From contig CANHPJ010000096.1 in the NCBI GenBank assembly GCA_947462515.1, positions 1 through 6,923 of the forward strand: a stretch of 6,923 bases of DNA, given 5' to 3'. Shown here piece after piece: positions 1 to 6,923 of the stretch. Positions within the stretch are counted from its first letter, which is position 1, and each line of letters opens with the position of its first letter. The DNA is from Bacteroidota bacterium. GTDB lineage: Bacteria; Bacteroidota; Bacteroidia; JACCXN01. The position numbers and the translations under genes are program-made. Below the pieces are notes generated by a model. The model had not been told where the DNA came from and made no database searches. It saw only the letters and a program-made list of their open reading frames with translations.

Positions 1-2204
1 AAAACGAAAAAGAGGGTGGATTATCCTTGCTAAGGGCTCATCGAGGCCTACCAAAAAACAAAGCCTTAATTAAGTACCTGAGTGAACCTGGTATAAAGGC
101 ACTGCTCCAAAAAACCGAAAACCAGTATATGGCTGACCAAGGTAAGGAGATGCATAAAATAGTAGATGTAGAATTATTCTTTATCATTGAAGAGAAAAAC
201 AACACGATAGACCTGACTGAAAAAGGGATAGATTTGATTACCTCAGCATCAGAGGATTCTAGCTTTTTCATCCTTCCTGATGTAGGTTCTAAAATAGCCG
301 AAATTGAAAAATCGAAATTATCAGAAGACGAAAAAATTGAACAAAAAGATGAATTATTAAGGGATTATTCAATCAAGTCAGAACGAGTTCACACCATTAA
401 TCAACTGTTAAAATCTTATTGTTTGTTCGAAAAAGATGTTGATTATGTTGTGATGGATGGTAAGGTAAAAATTGTAGATGAACAAACAGGCCGTATTCTT
501 GAAGGAAGAAGATATTCTGACGGATTACACCAGGCCATAGAGGCAAAAGAAAACGTAAAAATCGAAGCTGCTACGCAAACCTACGCTACAGTTACTCTCC
601 AAAATTATTTCAGAATGTATAACAAACTTGCCGGCATGACAGGTACTGCAGAAACAGAAGCAGGCGAGTTTTGGGATATATATAAATTGGACGTTTCTGT
701 TATACCAACGAACAGAAAAATGCAGCGTCTTGACATGAACGATTTGGTATATAAAACAAAACGTGAAAAATACAATGCGGTAATCGATGAGATAGTAAGA
801 CTAAATGCACTGGCAAGACCTGTATTGGTCGGAACTACCTCCGTAGAAATTTCGGAGTTATTGAGCAGAATGCTTAAAATGCGAAACATAAAGCATAATG
901 TATTAAATGCTAAGTTACATCAAAAAGAAGCCGATATTGTTGCTGAAGCAGGGAAACCGGGGGCAGTAACTATTGCAACAAACATGGCGGGTAGAGGTAC
1001 CGATATTAAAATTACCGAGGATGTTAAAAACTCAGGTGGCTTAGCCATAATTGGCACAGAGCGCCATGAATCCAGAAGAGTTGACAGACAATTAAGAGGT
1101 CGTGCAGGAAGACAAGGAGACCCTGGAACATCTCAGTTTTTCGTATCTCTTGAAGATGATTTGATGCGTTTATTCGGCTCGGATAGAATCGCCAGATTGA
1201 TGGACAGAATGGGATTAGAAGAAGGGGAAGTCATTCAGCATGCCATGATTTCGAAATCTATTGAAAGAGCACAGAAAAAAGTAGAAGAAAACAACTTTGG
1301 AACAAGAAAACGTTTGCTAGAGTATGATGATGTAATGAATGCTCAACGTGAAGTAATTTACACCAAAAGAAGACATGCTTTATTCGGCGAAAGAGTTAGC
1401 GTTGATGTTGCCAATATGTTATACGATTCATGCGATAGTTTGGTAAACGATTATGCATCGGATAGAAATTACGAAGGCTTCAAATTAGAAGTTTATCGTA
1501 CTCTTGGTTTAACACCTCCTTTTGATGAAGACCGATTCCGAAAAGCTAAAACTGAAGACTTGGTTAATGAGCTGGATTCATCTGCAAGTAATAAATACAC
1601 TGAGAAAAATCAGCATATAGCTCACAATTCATTTCCAGTTATTAAAGGAGTATATGAAAACCAAGGAGACCAATTCGAAAACATCGTGATTCCTTTTTCA
1701 GATGGAATTAAAGGTTTGCAAGTTGTTTCTAATTTAAAGACAGCTTTTGAAACTCAAGCTGCTTCATTGGTAAAATCAGTTGAAGAAGCAATAATTCTAT
1801 CCGTTATTGATGAGACTTGGAAAGAACATTTAAGGGAAATGGACGACTTAAAACAAAGCGTTCAGAATGCTGTCTATGAGCAAAAAGATCCACTATTGGT
1901 TTATAAATTCGAATCCTTTGAATTATTTAAACGTATGCTCAACAGCATGAACAAGGACATTACATCATTCTTGTTTAAAGCCGGCATACCTAATCAAAAT
2001 CTAGCTGTAAGCCATGTTAAAGAACCTGTTCTACCGAAAGTGAAGCTGCAAGAGAGCAGAACAGAAGTATCTGACTCAGAAAATGACGAGGCTCAAGAAA
2101 AAATTAAAAAACAACCAGTTATAGCGGAGCAAAGAGTCGGCAGAAATGACCCTTGCCCGTGTGGTTCAGGAAAAAAATTTAAAAGCTGCCATGGAGCAGA
2201 GTAA
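1..2204 (+). CDS. secA: Preprotein translocase ATPase SecA, 3' part (5' end outside window)
   Basis: This is the cytosolic motor ATPase that drives unfolded precursors through SecYEG. The frame is open to the left edge (eight codons precede the TTG at 27), so that TTG is internal; the first nucleotide-binding fold with Walker A and B is missing. In order one sees the rest of the preprotein cross-linking domain, the junction motif VDEQTGRILEGRRYSDGLHQ (474-533), and NBD2 with KLAGMTGTAETEAGEF (about 624-671), ATNMAGRGTDI (975-1007) and the arginine-finger motif QLRGRAGRQGDPGTSQFF (1089-1142). The helical scaffold follows (FGTRKRLLEYDDVMNAQR), then the two-helix finger region (ETWKEHLREMDDLKQSV). 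A short charged tail leads to the C-terminal zinc motif CPCGSGKKFKSCH (2154-2192), with ligands Cys, Cys, Cys, His, which in the family contacts SecB or ribosomes. The E. coli VAR segment in NBD2 is absent, and about 30 charged helical residues are added near 280-390. The gene ends in TAA and converges on the minus-strand cluster. The identification is secure. Confidence 0.98.
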   Translation, partial: NEKEGGLSLLRAHRGLPKNKALIKYLSEPGIKALLQKTENQYMADQGKEMHKIVDVELFFIIEEKNNTIDLTEKGIDLITSASEDSSFFILPDVGSKIAEIEKSKLSEDEKIEQKDELLRDYSIKSERVHTINQLLKSYCLFEKDVDYVVMDGKVKIVDEQTGRILEGRRYSDGLHQAIEAKENVKIEAATQTYATVTLQNYFRMYNKLAGMTGTAETEAGEFWDIYKLDVSVIPTNRKMQRLDMNDLVYKTKREKYNAVIDEIVRLNALARPVLVGTTSVEISELLSRMLKMRNIKHNVLNAKLHQKEADIVAEAGKPGAVTIATNMAGRGTDIKITEDVKNSGGLAIIGTERHESRRVDRQLRGRAGRQGDPGTSQFFVSLEDDLMRLFGSDRIARLMDRMGLEEGEVIQHAMISKSIERAQKKVEENNFGTRKRLLEYDDVMNAQREVIYTKRRHALFGERVSVDVANMLYDSCDSLVNDYASDRNYEGFKLEVYRTLGLTPPFDEDRFRKAKTEDLVNELDSSASNKYTEKNQHIAHNSFPVIKGVYENQGDQFENIVIPFSDGIKGLQVVSNLKTAFETQAASLVKSVEEAIILSVIDETWKEHLREMDDLKQSVQNAVYEQKDPLLVYKFESFELFKRMLNSMNKDITSFLFKAGIPNQNLAVSHVKEPVLPKVKLQESRTEVSDSENDEAQEKIKKQPVIAEQRVGRNDPCPCGSGKKFKSCHGAE

Positions 2205-2231
2205 AAACATTCAATAATTTATCAGAAATCC

Positions 2232-2273
2232 ATTAACCTAAAAAAGCACCGACTGGTGCTTTTTTAGGTTAAT
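2232..2273. terminator. Bidirectional Rho-independent terminator between convergent genes
   Basis: A perfect 19-bp inverted repeat (left arm 2232-2250, right arm 2255-2273) is separated by the four-base loop GACT. The GC-rich top of the hairpin is GCACC/GGTGC. It is followed by six T residues on the + strand and, because the arms mirror each other, also by six T residues on the minus strand. It lies 27 bases after the secA stop and 10 bases beyond the amidohydrolase stop. One element can therefore end transcription from both sides. No other hairpin is apparent in this 79-base gap. Confidence 0.9.
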
Positions 2274-2283
2274 AGAAAAATCT

Positions 2284-3480
2284 CTAAATCTCCCTTTTCA
2301 ATTCACAAAGAGTCAACCAAGCCATTAAACCCATGCCGATTTCCAATGCCGACTCATCAATATCGAAAGTATCTGTATGCACAGGCGACACAATATTTTT
2401 AGACCTGTTTCCAGTGCCTAAACGATAAAAACAAGCAGGCATTTTTTGTGAAAAAAAAGCAAAATCTTCTGCTGTCATTCGTATATCAAGTTCCTCTACA
2501 TTTTGTTTACCCAAGTAATCTTCGGCATTTTGTTTTGCTTTTTCGGTAAGCACTTGATCATTAACCAGAAAAGGATATCCCTTTAAGATATTTACTTCGC
2601 AAGTACCCCCCATTGATTCCGTTAAAGACTTGGCAAGCGCTTTTATTTTTTCGTGAGCCTGATTTCTCCATAGCTCATCCATGGTTCTGAACGTGCCTTC
2701 CAGCTTCACCTCGTTGGGTATAACGTTGGTTGCTCCATTGGCAATAACTTTACCAAAAGATAAAACAGTTGGGGTAATTGGATTGGCATTTCTACTTACG
2801 AGTTGCTGCATAGCAATTATTAAATGAGCAGAAATAACAACGGGATCTATGTTGAGATGTGGCATGGCACCATGCCCCCCTTTTCCTTTAACCGTTATAT
2901 AAACCTCATCGGTTGAGGCCATATACATACCGCTTTTAAACCCTACTTTACCAGCCTCCATAGAAGGATAAACGTGCTGAGCAAATATGCTTTCGGGAGC
3001 AGGGTTTTCTAAAACCCCTTGTTCAATCATTAAACTAGCTCCGCCTGGAAGCTTCTCCTCACCGGGTTGAAAAACAAACTTTATTGTGCCTTCAAATTCA
3101 TTTCTTATCTCACCTAATATTTTAGCGGCACCAAGCAATGAAGCGCTATGCACATCATGCCCACAAGCATGCATAACACCTTCATTTACTGATTTATAAG
3201 AGACATGATTTTGCTCCAAGATAGGCAGCGCATCCATATCAGCGCGCAAAGCAATTGTTTTTGATTCTGGATTTTTTCCTCTTAAAACCCCAACAACTCC
3301 AGTTCCTGCCAAAAGGGATGTTTCAATATTAAATTCCTCTAGTTTCTTTTTAATTAATGCAGATGTTTTATATTCCTCAAACGACAGTTCCGGATGCTGG
3401 TGCAGGTATTGCCTGAGATGAATTATCTCCTTCAAATAGTCAGATGACAATAACTTTATTTTTTCTTTTAATTTTTCCAT
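2284..3480 (-). CDS. M20D-family metallo-amidohydrolase (N-acyl-amino-acid / hippurate hydrolase type)
   Basis: The 398-residue product has the usual length for the M20D family, which cleaves amide bonds of N-acylated amino acids (hippurate, IAA-conjugates, N-acetyl amino acids) with a two-metal centre. Visible motifs in order are RADMDALPI (79-87) and MHACGHDVHSASLLGAAK (103-120) with candidate metal ligands Cys106 and His108. FVFQPGEEKLPGGA (135-148) follows, with Glu141 as the probable catalytic base and Glu142 a ligand, then AQHVYP (His169). The dimerisation/lid domain covers about 185-300 and includes GKGGHGAMPH (199-208). MTAEDFAFF (335-343) and VHTDTFDIDESA with ligand His368 close the catalytic domain. 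All expected ligands are present, so it should be active. There is no signal peptide, so it is probably cytosolic. The ATG at 3480 fits the family N-terminus; no Shine-Dalgarno sequence is seen. It is the last gene of the minus-strand cluster, 21 bases after the TSUP gene. The substrate cannot be read from the sequence. Confidence 0.93.
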   Translation of the reverse strand: MEKLKEKIKLLSSDYLKEIIHLRQYLHQHPELSFEEYKTSALIKKKLEEFNIETSLLAGTGVVGVLRGKNPESKTIALRADMDALPILEQNHVSYKSVNEGVMHACGHDVHSASLLGAAKILGEIRNEFEGTIKFVFQPGEEKLPGGASLMIEQGVLENPAPESIFAQHVYPSMEAGKVGFKSGMYMASTDEVYITVKGKGGHGAMPHLNIDPVVISAHLIIAMQQLVSRNANPITPTVLSFGKVIANGATNVIPNEVKLEGTFRTMDELWRNQAHEKIKALAKSLTESMGGTCEVNILKGYPFLVNDQVLTEKAKQNAEDYLGKQNVEELDIRMTAEDFAFFSQKMPACFYRLGTGNRSKNIVSPVHTDTFDIDESALEIGMGLMAWLTLCELKREI

Positions 3481-3501
3481 ATTCAGAGGAATGAAGCTTT
3501 C

Positions 3502-3885
3502 TTACTTAAAAAAGATAAACTTAATAGCTAGAAGCAAAAGTATAAAACCGAAAACTTTTTTAAGGCTTTCCTGACTAATACTAATTGATAATTTAGAACC
3601 CATAAACCCACCTATTATAAATGCAAAAGCTAGAATCCCTGCAAAAACTAAAAACTTATAATCTTGCTGCATGTGCGAACTCTTGTAGTAATTTATTGCA
3701 GCTAAAATTCCAATCGGGGGAAGCATCATTAACAAACTGGTTCCCTGGGACTGATGTTGGGTTAAACCTAAAAAATAAACCAAGGCAGGAACAATTACTA
3801 TCCCTCCTCCTATTCCTATTAAACCACTAAAAAACCCTGCCACTATACCAATGACAAACAAGGTTATTACTAAGGTAAAATTCAT
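3502..3885 (-). CDS. Half-size TauE/SafE (TSUP) family inner-membrane protein
   Basis: This 127-residue protein is highly hydrophobic. It has the TSUP signature near its N-terminus, GFFSGLIGIGGGIVIVPAL (17-35), followed by QGTSLLMMLPP (47-57). About four membrane segments can be drawn: roughly 4-38 (long, probably broken at the glycine cluster), 48-66, 76-98 and 108-125. A GSKLSISISQESLKKVFG stretch precedes the last one, as in complete repeats of the family. Full-length TSUP transporters (sulfite, sulfoacetate, other organic anions) have about 250 residues built from two such repeats; only one is present here. The gene is not obviously a broken remnant: ATG and TAA are intact, and there is no space for a lost half in the 6 bases upstream or 21 bases downstream. 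It may work as a dimer. The ATG at 3885 directly follows the stop of the large upstream gene, suggesting cotranscription. Substrate unknown. Confidence 0.85.
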   Translation of the reverse strand: MNFTLVITLFVIGIVAGFFSGLIGIGGGIVIVPALVYFLGLTQHQSQGTSLLMMLPPIGILAAINYYKSSHMQQDYKFLVFAGILAFAFIIGGFMGSKLSISISQESLKKVFGFILLLLAIKFIFFK

Positions 3886-3891
3886 ATAATT

Positions 3892-6800
3892 CTAAAAATC
3901 AAGATTTACTGAAAGATAAAAAATTCTTGGTAATATTATGCCATTATCTATTCCCCAAGCCCAATCGGCTCTTAAATAATAACCCCAAATAGTTGTTCTT
4001 AATCCGTATCCATAACTTGAAATTATGGGGGATTTTTGATTTTTGATCTTTATAAATAAGGGATTAGAATATATCACTTTGGTACTCAAATTATTATCAT
4101 TATATGGATTTAGGCCATTCCATGCTGAACCAACATCACTAAAACCTATGAGCATAAAATTTCTTATAAAATCGGATCTTATTGGCTTATTATAGAGAAA
4201 TTTAAATACCGGCAACCTCAACTCGCTGTTAATCACAGCAAAATTGGTTCCATTTCTGGCATTTTGATAAAAGCCGCGCATATTGGTTGCTAGGGCTTGA
4301 AAAACATAATTTAAATTCTGATTAAAGCCTGTTGAGGCATCATATTTCGGAAAAATCCAGCTATCCACGCCACCCAAATAATAAATTAAGCGCTGTGGAC
4401 CCAATGAAGATGAAGCTGCTATTCTATTAGCCCAGATAAAATCCCTGTGTATTTTTAAATAATTGCGTAAATCAAATCCTAACACCGTGACATATGAATT
4501 AGGCATATTTATATTCTTGTAGTATTCAGCAAAAATTTTTGCCCTTGTGCCGGTATATAAATTCATATCTCGTGGCAAAGTATTGTCAAAAACATATTCG
4601 CCTTTAAGATTTATAAAGTATTCACTCGTATTTGGAACTTGCAGATTTCTGTAATCAGATGCTAGTCTTACTATGTTGTCGTGTCTGAAATTAACAGTGC
4701 CTCGTAAGGCCGTCACTTCTGAAAACGCATACTTTGCTATATATTTAATTTCATTGGTATGAACCTTTGTCAGATCTTCCCCACTGGCAATCTGCTGACT
4801 CATTCTATGAAAAATGTATTGATGATCTATTCGATGAGTTAAATCTTCGTAACTCAAAAAATATTCATTATTAGTTAACGTTGGAGAAATACGCATCCCT
4901 CCAACAATTTTCCTGTTTTCAAACAGATCACTAACACCTAACTTTAAAATGCCATTATAACCTGCATTCTGATATAAGGGACTCTTACCACCGGCAAATC
5001 TTTGATAACTCTGACTAAAAAAATTATTATCCAATTTGGAAACTACATAATCAGTGAAATAAACAATATTATAATTACGCTGCGTGGGCAAAACAAATTG
5101 ATTGACCGAATCTTTTTTATTGAATGTATCCTGGCTTAAAGATACTGGATCAGATTGCTTGCCAACAGTGTCTATAGCAATGGGTTTATCCGAAAATTCA
5201 TAATTATTTATATCTATTTGATTTGCAGAATTTTCAGAAACAGAGGACTCCGGCAAATTGTTTTCTTGATTTGTAGAAGATGAATCATCCAAAGAATCGC
5301 TTGAGGTGAGTGTTTTAAAACGAGGCCGCTTTTTGCTTTTGGACTTTTCAATATTATTTTGAGCATTTGAAAGGGTGTCGATATTTAATTGAGCATTACT
5401 TCTTTCATTTTTTATTTCCTGTTCATTGGGTTTACTCTTAATTATATCTTGGTTTTTTTTTTGCTCATCGACAACTATTTTTAAAGGCATTTTTTCAGGA
5501 AAATAAACAGGAAAATCAAATTCAGGAATAGTATCAATAAGCCCTGAATTTATTGATTCTAAATGCATTTGGTATTTCCCTTTATTAAATAATATTTGAG
5601 CTATCTTATTGGATTTTGGATTAACATGATGTTCTAAAATATTTCTTGTATAGTTAGTTTGAGGAGTGCTACGGATAAAATAACGGTAATGTACAGCAGT
5701 ATCGATATGACTGATAACACTATCAAAACTTGCCACAAATCTGTTTTTAACACCATTTAGATTGCTTAAATATGAAAACCTGTGTCCTTCGTATAGTTCA
5801 GACTGTGTTTCATCAACGAGTGGAGTGTTGGTAATTCGCTTTAGAAGAGGTGCTTTTGAATTAAAATTGTAGGTAAATAAATCCTTTGATGCCGAATATA
5901 TTTTAATATCTTTTTCATCGGTAATGTTCAAAGTATCGCTAGGTCGGTTAGAAGAAAAAATTATCTCTTGAGAATTATTGATGAATCTTGGAAACAAATC
6001 GTCAAAAACATCATTTGTAATTTGTTTATGGCTGTTTGCGGCAATATTGTATACAAAAATATCTGACTGCCCTTTTGCAACAGCAGAAAACACAAGTTGT
6101 TTTCCATCATCGGAATAATCATATGAAAGCACTTTTTCTTGAAAAATTGGCTTTTCCATAAACTCACCTGTTTCAAGTGAATAAAACAATAAAATTGGTT
6201 TGGCCTGGCGTTCAATTACTATCGAAAGTAATTGACCATTCGGATGCCAGTTGAGCAGCGGATAGGAATACTCATAGATGCGTTGTAATTTATGCCCAAC
6301 CTTCATTATTCTTTTTCGCTTTCCTGATGATACATCGTAAATAAACAATTTATATTGCCCCAACTCATTTGTAACATAGGCAACTTTTGACCCATCAGCA
6401 TTAAGTTTTAATTGACTATAAACTCTACTTTTTTTAATTTTAACTTTTAATTTTGAAGAATCTTGAGGCATATTTCGGAGTTGATCCTTTACAAAATACT
6501 TATCTGTATAAAAGGCTTGCCACTCCTCATTTAGCGAAGCCATGGAGGTGCCAATTACAAATAAAAAACCACTCTCAACATTTCGACTTACTTTAGTCAT
6601 ATATACAATATTGGAGAGCACCCTATTTCCATATGTTGAGGCAACATAATTCCATAAGGCATAACCATATATTAAAGCATCGTCTCCGTTTAGAAGATTA
6701 ATTTTTTTGAATTTTCCTGACAAAACTCCATCCTTAACTAAATTTTCCGCATCTGTATTCCATGGTTCTGAAGCATAGGCTATTAATCCTTTGGTATACC

Positions 6801-6923
6801 AATCGGGTAATTTAAATAGAGCCGCATTTTTAACAGCCTCCTTCCAATTTCCTCCATAAAGCATTTCATGTATCAACAATTGAGCTAGACCAGCTTTAAT
6901 CTGCTGATCCAAATTGCCGTGAT
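3892..6923 (-). CDS. Peptidase-MA-like / PD40 propeller / Omp85-type barrel fusion, outer-membrane protein (5' end outside window)
   Basis: The frame runs open off the right edge, so the TTG at 6912 is not taken as the start; residue numbers below count from it (1006 residues). Residues 1-140 resemble a peptidase-MA (gluzincin) domain with a degenerate site: LLIHEMLYGGNW, then LPDWYTKGLIAYAS. Residues about 160-460 form a TolB/PD40-like beta-propeller, with blades such as LKLNADGSKVAYVTNE, YDYSDDGKQLVFSAVAKGQS and FPRFINNSQEIIFSSNRPSD. Residues about 482-605 are a Ser/Asn/Asp/Lys-rich, probably disordered linker. Residues about 610-1006 fit an Omp85-type barrel: MRGFYQNARNG (878-888) matches the conserved RGF loop, followed by INSELRLPVF, IGFSDVGSAWNG and SYGYGLR. 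The last strand ends in FYLSVNLDF with a terminal Phe, as outer-membrane barrels do. No POTRA domains are visible. I infer periplasmic N-terminal domains tethered to an outer-membrane barrel. Function is unknown; protein or lipid handling at the outer membrane is plausible by analogy with BamA and TolB. It is the first visible gene of the cluster. Confidence 0.85.
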   Translation of the reverse strand, partial: HGNLDQQIKAGLAQLLIHEMLYGGNWKEAVKNAALFKLPDWYTKGLIAYASEPWNTDAENLVKDGVLSGKFKKINLLNGDDALIYGYALWNYVASTYGNRVLSNIVYMTKVSRNVESGFLFVIGTSMASLNEEWQAFYTDKYFVKDQLRNMPQDSSKLKVKIKKSRVYSQLKLNADGSKVAYVTNELGQYKLFIYDVSSGKRKRIMKVGHKLQRIYEYSYPLLNWHPNGQLLSIVIERQAKPILLFYSLETGEFMEKPIFQEKVLSYDYSDDGKQLVFSAVAKGQSDIFVYNIAANSHKQITNDVFDDLFPRFINNSQEIIFSSNRPSDTLNITDEKDIKIYSASKDLFTYNFNSKAPLLKRITNTPLVDETQSELYEGHRFSYLSNLNGVKNRFVASFDSVISHIDTAVHYRYFIRSTPQTNYTRNILEHHVNPKSNKIAQILFNKGKYQMHLESINSGLIDTIPEFDFPVYFPEKMPLKIVVDEQKKNQDIIKSKPNEQEIKNERSNAQLNIDTLSNAQNNIEKSKSKKRPRFKTLTSSDSLDDSSSTNQENNLPESSVSENSANQIDINNYEFSDKPIAIDTVGKQSDPVSLSQDTFNKKDSVNQFVLPTQRNYNIVYFTDYVVSKLDNNFFSQSYQRFAGGKSPLYQNAGYNGILKLGVSDLFENRKIVGGMRISPTLTNNEYFLSYEDLTHRIDHQYIFHRMSQQIASGEDLTKVHTNEIKYIAKYAFSEVTALRGTVNFRHDNIVRLASDYRNLQVPNTSEYFINLKGEYVFDNTLPRDMNLYTGTRAKIFAEYYKNINMPNSYVTVLGFDLRNYLKIHRDFIWANRIAASSSLGPQRLIYYLGGVDSWIFPKYDASTGFNQNLNYVFQALATNMRGFYQNARNGTNFAVINSELRLPVFKFLYNKPIRSDFIRNFMLIGFSDVGSAWNGLNPYNDNNLSTKVIYSNPLFIKIKNQKSPIISSYGYGLRTTIWGYYLRADWAWGIDNGIILPRIFYLSVNLDF
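5453..5462 (-). repeat. Homopolymer A(10) tract on the coding strand at the propeller-linker junction
   Basis: The + strand reads ten T residues, so the mRNA of the large fusion gene carries ten A residues, encoding the end of Gln484, Lys485, Lys486 and the start of Asn487. It is the longest mononucleotide run I see in the window; the others reach seven or eight. Tracts this long are prone to polymerase slippage in replication or transcription. Whether this one slips cannot be told from a single sequence. Confidence 0.8.

Larger units (their letters stand above)
2284..6923 (-). other. Probable three-gene transcription unit (fusion protein, TSUP, M20D hydrolase)
   Basis: Three genes on the minus strand are separated by only 6 bases (3886-3891) and 21 bases (3481-3501). 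Neither gap has a terminator hairpin or a recognisable Bacteroidota-type promoter (TTTG, then TAnnTTTG). The palindromic terminator at 2232-2273 lies just after the last stop. The promoter would be upstream of the first gene, outside the window. Cotranscription is inferred from spacing alone. Confidence 0.6.

Noticed and set aside
27..29. TTG as the start codon of the SecA reading frame
   Set aside because: The frame is open upstream to the window edge and the eight codons before it (N E K E G G L S) continue the SecA sequence; the real start is outside.
38..271. 77-codon open frame on the minus strand inside secA
   Set aside because: It lies wholly opposite a conserved coding region, shows no family resemblance, and reads as an antisense shadow.
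605..889. 94-codon open frame on the minus strand inside secA
   Set aside because: It is antisense to the most conserved part of NBD2, and its hydrophobic look follows from the complementary codons.
3481..3501. Separate promoter or terminator between the TSUP and amidohydrolase genes
   Set aside because: The 21-base gap has no hairpin and no TAnnTTTG-type or -35/-10 pair that I can defend.
3621..3830. 69-codon open frame on the plus strand across the TSUP gene
   Set aside because: It is antisense to a gene with clear motifs, has no recognisable product and no start signal.
5961..6215. 84-codon open frame on the minus strand overlapping the propeller
   Set aside because: It is an alternative frame inside a long gene whose translated frame matches PD40 repeats; Cys/Phe/Leu-rich junk translation.
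6856..6870. HEMLY read as an active HExxH zinc-protease site
   Set aside because: The second His is Tyr and the expected Glu ligand downstream is Lys, so catalytic zinc binding of the usual kind is unlikely.
6910..6912. TTG as the start codon of the large minus-strand gene
   Set aside because: The frame continues open to the right edge. The protein would begin inside a folded domain with no signal peptide, which does not fit an outer-membrane protein.

Overview
This window looks like ordinary chromosomal DNA from an AT-rich member of the Bacteroidota, possibly a Cytophagales-type organism; the lower rank is a guess. Three things point there. The SecA resembles the Bacteroidota type, with an extra charged helical stretch in its middle and no VAR segment. 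Gene starts lack a clear Shine-Dalgarno sequence. One gene encodes a large peptidase-MA-like / PD40 propeller / Omp85-barrel fusion of a kind I associate with this phylum. I see no mobile element, tRNA, rRNA, CRISPR array or other sign of recent transfer.

Layout: on the + strand, positions 1-2204 hold the 3' two-thirds of secA, cut by the left edge. It converges on a minus-strand cluster. The 79-base gap between them carries a perfect 19-bp inverted repeat with a 4-base loop, which reads as a bidirectional terminator. In transcription order the minus-strand cluster starts off the right edge with a very large gene (6923 to 3892) for a predicted outer-membrane protein. A half-size TauE/SafE (TSUP) membrane protein follows after 6 bases (3885-3502). 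An M20D metallo-amidohydrolase follows after another 21 bases (3480-2284). The tight spacing suggests one transcript, whose promoter is outside the window.

Roles: SecA is the housekeeping motor that pushes unfolded precursors through SecYEG. The large protein should itself be a Sec client, with periplasmic domains and a C-terminal barrel in the outer membrane. The TSUP protein would sit in the inner membrane, and the amidohydrolase, with no signal peptide, in the cytosol. A joint export/import and hydrolysis role for the three is only a guess.

The most interesting part is the large fusion gene. Its N-terminal region looks like a gluzincin (peptidase MA) domain in which two of the three expected zinc ligands are replaced (HEMLY instead of HExxH, and Lys where the Glu ligand is expected). 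The propeller and barrel are joined by a long Ser/Asn/Asp/Lys-rich linker, and a run of ten A residues on the coding strand sits exactly where that linker begins. A one-base slip there in either direction reaches a stop codon within five codons, which would release the periplasmic half without its barrel. I found no clearly novel multi-gene system.
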